6,887 nucleotides of DNA from JBGPGW01 sp041484095. GTDB taxonomy: Bacteria; Pseudomonadota; Alphaproteobacteria; CADEGL01. The position numbers and the translations under genes were made by a program. Numbering within the stretch: the first letter of the stretch is position 1; each line of letters starts with the position of its first letter. The stretch is taken from positions 1 to 6,887 of the forward strand of contig JBGPGW010000192.1 of the NCBI GenBank assembly GCA_041484095.1, in the 5' to 3' direction. Below, in pieces: positions 1-5,711 of the stretch. The notes beneath the pieces are model-generated. The model made no database searches. It had not been told where the DNA came from and saw only the letters and a program-made list of their open reading frames with translations.

Positions 1-1
1 C

Positions 2-280
2 AAGACCACTATCGGCATCTTCGAGCGCCACAGCCGCCACGTCGGCCTCGATGAGAAGGGCGTCATCATCAAGCTGGAACATTCCGGCGAGGAGCGAAAG
101 GTGGTGGACGTTCACCCCGCCTATGCGCTATTCCGCGACATGCCGCACGACCTCGCGGCGCTGAAGGGCGACTTGACCCGGATCGCCGAGACCGAACGGA
201 GGCACTTCGTGGACGCATTGAACGACGCCGCGCAAGCGCTGGGGCGCGATCACCACGACGCCAAGGAACGCCAGAAATGA
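2..280 (+). CDS. 3' end of a hypothetical protein (5' end outside window)
   Basis: Frame 2 is open from the window edge to TGA at 278-280, giving the last 92 residues of a protein whose start lies upstream. The readable part is hydrophilic and has no membrane segment. It begins with a short beta-like stretch (IFERHSRHVGLDEKGVIIKL), then a segment containing HPAYALFRDMPHD, then a charged helix with heptad-like spacing, and ends in a His/Lys-rich tail (DHHDAKERQK). Codon use matches the downstream genes, and the opposite-strand frames look like shadows. I do not recognise the family. The gap to the next gene on the same strand is 64 nt, so membership of the same transcript is possible but not shown. 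Confidence 0.7.
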   Translation, partial: KTTIGIFERHSRHVGLDEKGVIIKLEHSGEERKVVDVHPAYALFRDMPHDLAALKGDLTRIAETERRHFVDALNDAAQALGRDHHDAKERQK

Positions 281-335
281 CGGCCGGGGCGCCCCCGCCG
301 TCACGCCGCCTTGCTGCCGCCGGTGCGCGGCGATC

Positions 336-341
336 GGAGGT
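336..341 (+). promoter_or_regulatory. Shine-Dalgarno GGAGGT for the CuA subunit gene
   Basis: GGAGGT lies just upstream of the ATG at 345, with 4 nt between GGAGG and the start codon. It is the strongest ribosome binding site in the left block. It supports 345 as the start over the out-of-frame ATGs nearby, and it suggests that the cluster begins its own strong translation here. Confidence 0.75.
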
Positions 342-344
342 CCT

Positions 345-1013
345 ATGAGCGATCGAATTCCCCTGACCACGCGCCGCGGGTTCATCACCGCGACGAGCCT
401 CGGCATCGTGAGTCTCTATGGGCTCTGGGCGGGCTTCGGCGCCGCGCCGCTGCCTTGGAGCACGGCAAGCCGGGAGCATGCGAAACCGGGCCGCATTCCG
501 CCCGGCGGCGGTCACGCCGGTCATGGCGCGGCGGATGCGGGACTCTCGGCCGAGGAATTCCGCGCGGCCACGCGCGATTTCGTCGAGCGCTACGGGCTGC
601 CGGACGGCAGCGTCCAGCCCGCGCGCGCGATGACGCCCGAGGGGAATTCTCAGACCGGCCACGGCGCCGCGCATGGCCATGCGAGCATGCCGGCGCCACA
701 ACCGGCCGCGCCCGCCGAAGCGATCCCCGCCGAAGCGATCGACGTGTATCTGATGGCCTACCAATGGGGCTTCGAGCCCGCGGTGTTGCGCCTCGACACC
801 GGCACGGCGTACCGGTTCCGCATGATGGCCGTCGATGCCAATCACGGCGCGTCATTGCAAATGGGCGATGCCAGCCGGATCATTCGATTGCGCCGCGGCA
901 CCCTCGTCGAGCAGGCGTTGACCTTCACCGCACCCGGCGAATATCTCGTCTATTGCACGGTCTATTGCGGCGTCGCGCATGAACGGATGCTCGGGCGGCT
1001 GATCGTCACATGA
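345..1013 (+). CDS. CuA-type cytochrome c oxidase subunit II-like cupredoxin with Tat-like anchor and His-rich linker
   Basis: This 222-residue protein should sit on the periplasmic face and pass electrons from a soluble donor to subunit I. Residues 8-13 (TTRRGF) resemble a twin-arginine signal, followed by one hydrophobic segment (about 13-36) that may stay as an anchor. Residues 45-115 form a linker rich in His, Gly and Ala with two His clusters (HAGHG at 57-61, HGAAHGHASM at 106-115). The C-terminal cupredoxin domain (about 132-222) opens with YLMAYQWGFEP and carries the CuA ligand set: H167 in the NHG motif, then C204, C208, H212 and M215 in a Cx3Cx3HxxM arrangement. The residue that is Glu in typical subunit II (its backbone carbonyl binds copper) is V206 here. 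The stop overlaps the next start (ATGA), indicating translational coupling. The CuA fold assignment is firm; the physiological donor is unknown. Confidence 0.9.
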   Translation: MSDRIPLTTRRGFITATSLGIVSLYGLWAGFGAAPLPWSTASREHAKPGRIPPGGGHAGHGAADAGLSAEEFRAATRDFVERYGLPDGSVQPARAMTPEGNSQTGHGAAHGHASMPAPQPAAPAEAIPAEAIDVYLMAYQWGFEPAVLRLDTGTAYRFRMMAVDANHGASLQMGDASRIIRLRRGTLVEQALTFTAPGEYLVYCTVYCGVAHERMLGRLIVT

Positions 1014-2659
1014 GCGCTCGCGCCGCCACGCTCCGCGAGACCCTCGGCCGCCTGCCGGGCCGCGACCGCTGGCTGATCGGGGGGCTGATCGGCGCGGCGC
1101 TCGCAGCACTGCTCGTCGCGGTGGCCCTGGGTGCCATGACCGCTCTCATTCGCGCCGGCGCGATCGATCCGTCTCCCGATTTCGGCTACCGCCTCATGAC
1201 CGGTCACGGGGTCGTGGCGTTCTTTTATTGGCTGTACTTCGCGCAGGCAGCCGTGCTGCTGGCCTTCGCCACGGGCGGCGGCGCGGGGCGCATCGCCCTT
1301 GCGCCCTTGGCCTGGCTCGGGGGTGCGCTCATGGTCGCGGGGCTCGCGCTCGCGGGATACGCGACGATCGCCGGGCCGCCCCTCCTCTATGACGGCGCGC
1401 CGGAAGTCGTCGGCGATGAGCCGCGTGCCGCCCTTCCATTCTATGCGGGATACCTCTTGCTCTCGGCGGGTCTTGCCGGCGTCGCCGCCAGCGCCGTCGC
1501 AACCGCCCTCGCGGGGAAGGCGCGCACGGCCAGCGCGTGGTCCGCGGTCGCGTTCGGCACCGTGGCCTGGGCCGGCCTCCTCCTCGTCAGCGCGGTCGCG
1601 GCCTTCAACGTGTTCCTTCCGGCGGCGATTTGGGCCGCGGGCTGGCGCGCGATGCCGAGCAACCACACGGCCGGCTGGCATCTTCTCTTCCACAACATGC
1701 ATTATCTCCCGCTCATGGGCAGCGTCGTGATCTGGTACGCGGTGATGCGCGAGGTGGCGGGCGCCGCGTCGATCGTCGGCCCGCGCTTCTCGAAATGCAT
1801 GTTCGCGCTCTATCTCGTGCTGGTGCCGCCGACATCGCTTTACCACATGTTCCTCGAGCCCGACCTGCCGGGCACGCTGCGCGTCGCCGGCTCGCTTCTC
1901 TCGCTGTTCATCGGCGTGCCGACGATCGCGGTCTTCCTCATCATCGTCGCGTCTCTCGAGACACACGCGCGAACGCTGGGCGGACGCGGGCTCTTCGGCT
2001 GGCTGCGCGTCCTGCCTTGGCGCGAGCCGGCGCTGGCCGCGATCGGCCTGGCCAGCGTCAATCTTGCCCTCGGCGGCACCTTCGCCTTCGTGCTGATCCA
2101 GGAACAGCTCGCGCCGCTGCTGAGCGACACGATGTTCGTGCCCGGCTATTTTCACTTCCTCACCGTGGGCACCGTGACGCTGACGCTGTTCGCGGCACTC
2201 GCAGGGATCATTCCTGCGATCACGCGCGGAGCGATCCGCGCGCCGCGGGCACTCGCCGGCTTGCCGGTCCTTGTCAGCGGCGGGCTTCTCCTGTTCGGCG
2301 CGGCGGGGATGCTCGCGGGACTGTCCGGCATGCCGCGCCGCGTCCTCGATGCGAGCTATGACGGCTTGGCGCCGGAATCCTGGGAACGCTTGTCGGCGCT
2401 TCTCGGCCTCGGCGGCGCTGTCATGGCCGCGGGCGTCGCCGCGCATGCAGCGCTGCTTCTCGGCTCGCTCCTGTGGCCGGCGCGCGCTGGCGCCGCGCCA
2501 TCGCCCTCCCGCCCGGCGACCGAACACCCACCAGCGGGGCAGCAGGCTTGGACGGGTCCCGTCGCCGTCATGCTACTCTACGGCGCGATGTTCGCCGCGA
2601 CCGCGTTCGCCTTCAGCGTCATGCGCGGGCTGCCGCTCGCCGGACCGGGTACCCATTGA
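1010..2659 (+). CDS. B-family (ba3-like) heme-copper oxidase subunit I with altered active-site ligands
   Basis: This 549-residue polytopic protein has about 13 predicted membrane helices, as in Thermus ba3 oxidase. Landmarks that align by eye with ba3 are GHGV (H66, low-spin heme ligand), an Hx3Y motif (H228-Y232, CuB ligand and tyrosine), LYHMFLEP (where ba3 has FHHQFADP), a near-identical GGRGLFGW loop (324-331), VPGYFH (where ba3 has VPGHFH) and MPRR (R443/R444, heme propionate arginines). Both low-spin heme histidines (H66, H382) are kept. The proximal His of the high-spin heme is Y380 and one CuB His is Y278, with H279 kept. High-spin heme propionate partners and K-channel polar residues also differ. 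It pairs with the upstream CuA subunit through a 4-nt overlap. Family membership is secure. Oxygen-reducing activity is doubtful; alternatives are a NO-reductase-like enzyme or an electron-transfer protein. The alignment was made from memory of the ba3 sequence. Confidence 0.88.
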   Translation: MSARAATLRETLGRLPGRDRWLIGGLIGAALAALLVAVALGAMTALIRAGAIDPSPDFGYRLMTGHGVVAFFYWLYFAQAAVLLAFATGGGAGRIALAPLAWLGGALMVAGLALAGYATIAGPPLLYDGAPEVVGDEPRAALPFYAGYLLLSAGLAGVAASAVATALAGKARTASAWSAVAFGTVAWAGLLLVSAVAAFNVFLPAAIWAAGWRAMPSNHTAGWHLLFHNMHYLPLMGSVVIWYAVMREVAGAASIVGPRFSKCMFALYLVLVPPTSLYHMFLEPDLPGTLRVAGSLLSLFIGVPTIAVFLIIVASLETHARTLGGRGLFGWLRVLPWREPALAAIGLASVNLALGGTFAFVLIQEQLAPLLSDTMFVPGYFHFLTVGTVTLTLFAALAGIIPAITRGAIRAPRALAGLPVLVSGGLLLFGAAGMLAGLSGMPRRVLDASYDGLAPESWERLSALLGLGGAVMAAGVAAHAALLLGSLLWPARAGAAPSPSRPATEHPPAGQQAWTGPVAVMLLYGAMFAATAFAFSVMRGLPLAGPGTH

Positions 2660-2667
2660 GACGAAGC

Positions 2668-2675
2668 AGGAAGGA
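2668..2675 (+). promoter_or_regulatory. Shine-Dalgarno AGGAAGGA deciding a GTG start
   Basis: A purine-rich AGGAAGGA lies 8 nt before the GTG at 2684. Its spacing selects this GTG as the start of the small membrane protein. Without it the short gene would be easy to dismiss. Confidence 0.6.
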
Positions 2676-2683
2676 AAGACCGC

Positions 2684-2875
2684 GTGTCGGATGATTCTCG
2701 GCTGATCGCTCTCGTCGCGTTGGTCTGGTCGGTCCTCGCCGCGGCCTATGCCCTGGTGCCGGCACTCGACATGCCCGGCAGCGCGCTCGTCTGGGGGATC
2801 GGCGCGGCGCTGTTCTGGACCCTGGCGATTCTCGTGGCACGCGCCGAGCGGCGCGGCGCACGCGGCACCGGCTGA
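2684..2875 (+). CDS. Small two-helix membrane protein between subunit I and the FrhB-like gene
   Basis: This 63-residue protein starts at GTG, behind a good ribosome binding site, 24 nt after the subunit I stop. It has two hydrophobic stretches (about residues 7-26 and 33-54) joined by a short loop (PALDMPGS), and a basic tail (ARAERRGARGTG) that should lie in the cytoplasm. The first helix begins LIALVALVWSV. I do not recognise the family. Size and position recall the small accessory subunits that accompany heme-copper oxidases, such as the short subunit IIa of ba3 oxidase, but there is no sequence evidence for homology and ba3 subunit IIa has a single helix. It could also anchor the soluble FrhB-like protein to the membrane complex. 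Being co-directional and tightly spaced, it is probably co-transcribed with its neighbours. Confidence 0.65.
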   Translation: MSDDSRLIALVALVWSVLAAAYALVPALDMPGSALVWGIGAALFWTLAILVARAERRGARGTG

Positions 2876-2896
2876 TCGTCATCCCTGACGACGCCC

Positions 2897-4132
2897 ATGG
2901 CGCATACGCTCGCCGATATCGTCACCAACGGGCTTTGCATGGGCTGCGGCCTCTGCGCGAGCCTCGCGGGGCCCGACCGCGTCGCGATGCGCTGGACGCA
3001 GGAGGGAAGGCTGCGCCCGGTCGCGGCGGCGCCGCTTGATGCCGCGACGCTCGATCTCATCAACGCCGTCTGCCCCGGCCTTCACGTCGAGGGGATGGAC
3101 GCGGCCACCGCCGGTCCGGGTGCTGCGTTCGACACGGCGTTCGGCTATGCGCAAGCGCTCTGGCGCGGCTGGTCGGGCGATCCCGACATCCGCTTTCGCG
3201 CGGCGACGGGCGGCGTGCTCACCACGCTCGCCATCTATCTCCTCGAGACGAAAGAGATCGAGTTCATCGCGCATGTGAAGTCGCCGTCCGACAAGCCGCT
3301 GCGCAATATCCCGCATGTGAGCGTCAATCGCGCCGACGTGCTCGACGGCATGGGCTCGCGCTATGCCCCCGTCGCCCCCCTCCTCCACCTTGCGCAACAT
3401 CTCGACCGGGGCCGCCCCTTCGCCGTCGTGGCCAAGCCCTGCGACATCTCGGCCATTCGCAACTTGGCGAAGCACGACAAGCGCGTCGACCGGCTGATCA
3501 AATATCTCCTCACCATCTCCTGCGCAGGCGAGCCCGATCTCCACTTCACCTGGCGGCTCATGAAGCAGTTCCCGGTCCGGGAGGAAGAGCTCAGCCTCAT
3601 GCGCTATCGCGGCCATGGCTGCCCCGGCCCCACGCGATTCGAGACGAAGGACGGCCGCGCCTTCGAGGCCAGCTATCACGACGGCTGGGGCGAGAAGCAG
3701 AACTGGCACCTCCAATTCCGCTGCAAGATGTGCATGGACCCCGTGGGCGAACAGGCCGACGTCGTGGCGTTCGACGTCTGGCCGGGGGCCTCGCCTGTGG
3801 GCGAAGGCGAAGGCTTCAGCGGCATCGCCGCCCGCACGATGCGCGGGAAGGCGCTCGTCGATGCCGCGATCCGCGACGGCGTGCTCATCGTCGAGCGGCC
3901 CATGACCTTCGCCGAGTTTCACGACACGCAGATCCACCAGGTCTGGAAGAAAATGGGCGTGTGGGGCCGGCAGTGGGGCCTCCGCCTCGCCGGTCAGCTC
4001 GCGCCGCGGTTCAGGCGCTTGCGCGTGGTCCGCATGGCTTTCAAGGGCGGCTTGAAGCACACGATCAAGAACGCGCGCGGCATCCTCCAGCGGCGCAAGG
4101 GCGGCGGGACGGCGGAGCCCATCGCCGGCTAG
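2897..4132 (+). CDS. Coenzyme F420 hydrogenase/dehydrogenase beta subunit (FrhB) family iron-sulfur flavoprotein
   Basis: This 411-residue soluble protein is probably a cytoplasmic redox enzyme with FAD and one or two [4Fe-4S] clusters. The N-terminal domain has CMGCGLC (C14, C17, C20) and then C59-Pro, a ferredoxin-like cluster set. The family core follows: FRAATGGVLTT (100-110), GMGSRYAPV (151-159), KPCDISAIRNL (180-190, C182) and ISCAGEP (207-213, C209). The C-terminal domain has YRGHGCPGP (237-245, C242) and CKMCMDP (C276, C279), likely ligands of a second cluster, then a Lys/Arg-rich tail. Relatives include FrhB, plant and cyanobacterial 7-hydroxymethyl chlorophyll a reductase, divinyl reductase BciB, and polysaccharide pyruvyl-transferase-linked homologues, so the substrate cannot be read from the family. 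The start follows the small membrane gene by 21 nt with no clear Shine-Dalgarno, so it may depend on coupled translation. Its position suggests a link to the oxidase-like complex. Confidence 0.85.
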   Translation: MAHTLADIVTNGLCMGCGLCASLAGPDRVAMRWTQEGRLRPVAAAPLDAATLDLINAVCPGLHVEGMDAATAGPGAAFDTAFGYAQALWRGWSGDPDIRFRAATGGVLTTLAIYLLETKEIEFIAHVKSPSDKPLRNIPHVSVNRADVLDGMGSRYAPVAPLLHLAQHLDRGRPFAVVAKPCDISAIRNLAKHDKRVDRLIKYLLTISCAGEPDLHFTWRLMKQFPVREEELSLMRYRGHGCPGPTRFETKDGRAFEASYHDGWGEKQNWHLQFRCKMCMDPVGEQADVVAFDVWPGASPVGEGEGFSGIAARTMRGKALVDAAIRDGVLIVERPMTFAEFHDTQIHQVWKKMGVWGRQWGLRLAGQLAPRFRRLRVVRMAFKGGLKHTIKNARGILQRRKGGGTAEPIAG

Positions 4133-4148
4133 GCGCGCGCCACGCCGA

Positions 4149-5387
4149 TCAATACGCCCGGTCGATGCGGAACGGTGCCAAGTCGATGCGCGGCTTGTCG
4201 CGGGTGATGAGCTCGGCCATGAGGCGCCCGGTGATGCCGCCGGTCGTGAGCCCCATATGGCTGTGGCCGAAGGCGTAGTACACGTTCTTGAAGTGCGGCG
4301 AGCGGCCCATCACCGGCAGCGAGTCGGGCGTCAGCGGTCGCTCGCCGAACCATTCCGTCATGCCCTCCGTGTTGAGCGCGGGCAGGACTCTCTTGCCCCA
4401 GGCCAGGACCATCTTCGACTGGCGCCAATCGGGCGGCGCATCCACGCCGGGGAAGGCCGAGGCGCCGACGATGCGCACGCCGATGTTGAGCGTCGAGATC
4501 GCGATCTTGGCCGATCCCACGACGAGCAGGTGCCGCGTTTCGATCCCCGCGTTCGGCAAGGTCACGTGATAGCCGCGCTGCGATTCGAGCGGCACCTTGC
4601 TGCCGAGCTTCGCCGCCAGCTTATGCGACCAGGCGCCCGCGCAGATGAGGACCTTATCGCCGATGTGCCGTCCCTTGTCCGTGACGACGGAAGTGACCCC
4701 GGTCGGGCCTCGCTCGAAGTCGAGCACATCTTCCTGGCGAAACACGGCGCCGTGCTGGCGGAGATGCGCCGCGAGCCCGGCCGAGATGTCGTAAGGGTTC
4801 GCGACCGAGTGCCAGTCCGGCTCGATGACGCCGGCCTTCCATTCGCGCGAGACATGGGGCTCGCTCTGGCGCAGCTCGTCGTCGCTCAAGCGAATGAAAT
4901 CGAAGCCGTTGTCCTTCCGCCCCTGCCAGAACGGCCAGTCGTGCATGAGCGCGTCGTCGTCCTTGTAGAGCCAGAGACCGCCTTGATGGCGCACGAGCGG
5001 CATGAGGCCCGCATCCCTAAACAGCGGCTCCCACGCCTCGTAGGCCGGCGGCATGAAGGAGGCGAGCGCCTCGGTGCAGTGCTTGACCCGCTCGGGCCGG
5101 CAGTTGCGGAAGAACTTCCATAGGAAGGGGACGAGCTGCGGGACGTGGGACCAGCGCAGCGACACCGGCCCCTCGGGGTCCATCAGGTACTTGAAATATT
5201 TCTTCATGAGGCCGGGCATGGCGAGCGGCAGCACGAAAGTACCGGCGATGCCGCCCGCATTGCCGTAGGAGGTCGAGCGACCGGGCTCGACCCGGTCGAT
5301 GATCACGAGCTCATGCCCATCACGCTGGAGATAGCTCGCGCATCCGAGCCCCACGACACCCGCGCCGATGACGATGATCTTCGCCAT
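4149..5387 (-). CDS. D-amino acid dehydrogenase-like FAD-dependent oxidoreductase (DAO family)
   Basis: This is a 412-residue flavoprotein. The N-terminus is a Rossmann FAD site (GAGVVGLGCASYL, starting at residue 7), with an acidic residue after the second strand (IID) and the family signature STSYGNAGG. The C-terminus has the conserved GERPLTPDSLPVMG and FGHSHMGLTTG segments that close the FAD site. Length and motif order fit the DadA small-subunit group, which oxidises D-amino acids, D-hydroxyproline or N-methylated amino acids and passes electrons to the respiratory chain. I chose the ATG at 5387 because it puts the FAD motif at the usual distance from the N-terminus; an in-frame ATG at 5417 would add ten atypical residues. 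Ribosome binding signals are imperfect for both (GGGGGA 3 nt and GAGGGG 13 nt before 5387). With the upstream Rieske gene, an N-methyl amino acid or betaine breakdown product is a plausible substrate, but this is inference. Confidence 0.85.
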   Translation of the reverse strand: MAKIIVIGAGVVGLGCASYLQRDGHELVIIDRVEPGRSTSYGNAGGIAGTFVLPLAMPGLMKKYFKYLMDPEGPVSLRWSHVPQLVPFLWKFFRNCRPERVKHCTEALASFMPPAYEAWEPLFRDAGLMPLVRHQGGLWLYKDDDALMHDWPFWQGRKDNGFDFIRLSDDELRQSEPHVSREWKAGVIEPDWHSVANPYDISAGLAAHLRQHGAVFRQEDVLDFERGPTGVTSVVTDKGRHIGDKVLICAGAWSHKLAAKLGSKVPLESQRGYHVTLPNAGIETRHLLVVGSAKIAISTLNIGVRIVGASAFPGVDAPPDWRQSKMVLAWGKRVLPALNTEGMTEWFGERPLTPDSLPVMGRSPHFKNVYYAFGHSHMGLTTGGITGRLMAELITRDKPRIDLAPFRIDRAY

Positions 5388-5512
5388 GTTTCCCCCGCAT
5401 CCCCTCCCGGACATCATCCAGGAGAAGGTCCGCCTGTCGCCCCCATCTTAAGCGGATCGCGGCACGAGACCAACGGGGGCGGCAATCCCGTCGCGACCGA
5501 CCCTCCCCCCGT

Positions 5513-5531
5513 CCCTCCCTTGCAGGGAGGG
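5513..5531. repeat. Hairpin in left copy (8-bp stem, 3-nt loop)
   Basis: CCCTCCCT pairs with AGGGAGGG across the loop TGC, and the stem can be extended by a G-T wobble and a further G-C pair. There is no T run after it on either strand, so it is not a standard intrinsic terminator. It could still affect the mRNA between the Rieske and FAD oxidoreductase genes. Confidence 0.75.
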
Positions 5532-5623
5532 GCGCGATGTGCGACGCGTCAGCCAGCCTCGATCGTCATGCCGCCTCTGCCACACAGGCAGCCGATCGAA
5601 GGGAACGCGTTCGTGCGTCCTTT

Positions 5624-5644
5624 CCCCTCCCTGCAAGGGAGGGG
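5624..5644. repeat. Hairpin in right copy (9-bp stem, 3-nt loop)
   Basis: CCCCTCCCT pairs perfectly with AGGGAGGGG across the loop GCA. Read on the minus strand it lies 68-88 nt beyond the Rieske stop codon. On the plus strand a TTT precedes it, so an A run rather than a T run follows the stem on the minus transcript. A terminator role is therefore unlikely. Confidence 0.75.
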
Positions 5645-5711
5645 TCGGGGGAGGGTATCGGGCTTCGCCGAGCTTTCCGTCGCCGATAGCGGCGTCACCG
5701 GCGGGTTAGCC

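Larger units (their letters stand above)
5500..5656. repeat. Paired inverted 33-bp repeats, MITE- or REP-doublet-like
   Basis: The 33 bases at 5500-5532 match the reverse complement of 5624-5656 at 30 of 33 positions. The three mismatches are adjacent, at positions 11-13 of the copy. Each copy contains its own hairpin (5513-5531 and 5624-5644). The 91 nt between them hold an imperfect inner stem (TCGATCG at about 5568 against CGATCGA at about 5593) around a CTGCC/GGCAG hairpin, so the whole unit folds symmetrically. No target-site duplication or transposase was found. It resembles the C/G-run dispersed repeats common in alphaproteobacterial intergenic regions. Confidence 0.75.
5388..5711. other. 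324-nt intergenic region carrying an inverted-repeat element
   Basis: No credible gene lies in this gap between the two minus-strand genes. A 62-codon minus-strand frame (5448-5636) is largely the translation of the repeat arms and an Arg-rich low-complexity string, so it is not called. The stretch 5388-5499 would hold the leader and any promoter of the FAD oxidoreductase gene; I see no convincing -35/-10 pair. The rest is the repeat element at 5500-5656, plus about 55 nt of unique sequence after the Rieske stop codon. Confidence 0.7.

Noticed and set aside
962..2527. Long minus-strand open frame (521 codons) opposite subunit I
   Set aside because: It encodes an Arg/Glu/Ala/Gly-rich low-complexity string and lies antisense to a clear 13-helix protein with family motifs. 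Such frames are expected in GC-rich coding DNA.
1010..2659. Calling subunit I an ordinary ba3-type cytochrome c oxidase (cbaA)
   Set aside because: The proximal heme His and one CuB His are missing, so the symbol and oxygen-reductase function would overstate what the sequence supports.
2879..4060. Minus-strand open frame (393 codons) opposite the FrhB-like gene
   Set aside because: It is antisense to a gene with clear Cys motifs, and its translation shows no recognisable domain.
4132..4141. GGCGCGCGCC palindrome in the convergent gap as a possible terminator
   Set aside because: It is a perfect 10-bp palindrome with no loop and no T run on either side, so it cannot act as a standard intrinsic terminator. 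It is common by chance in GC-rich DNA.
5388..5417. Upstream ATG at 5417 as the start of the FAD oxidoreductase
   Set aside because: It adds ten residues before the Rossmann motif that do not fit the family, and its ribosome binding site is no better than that of the ATG at 5387.
5448..5636. Short minus-strand open frame in the intergenic region
   Set aside because: Its ends are translations of the two repeat arms, and the rest is Arg-rich and low in complexity. There is no ribosome binding site.
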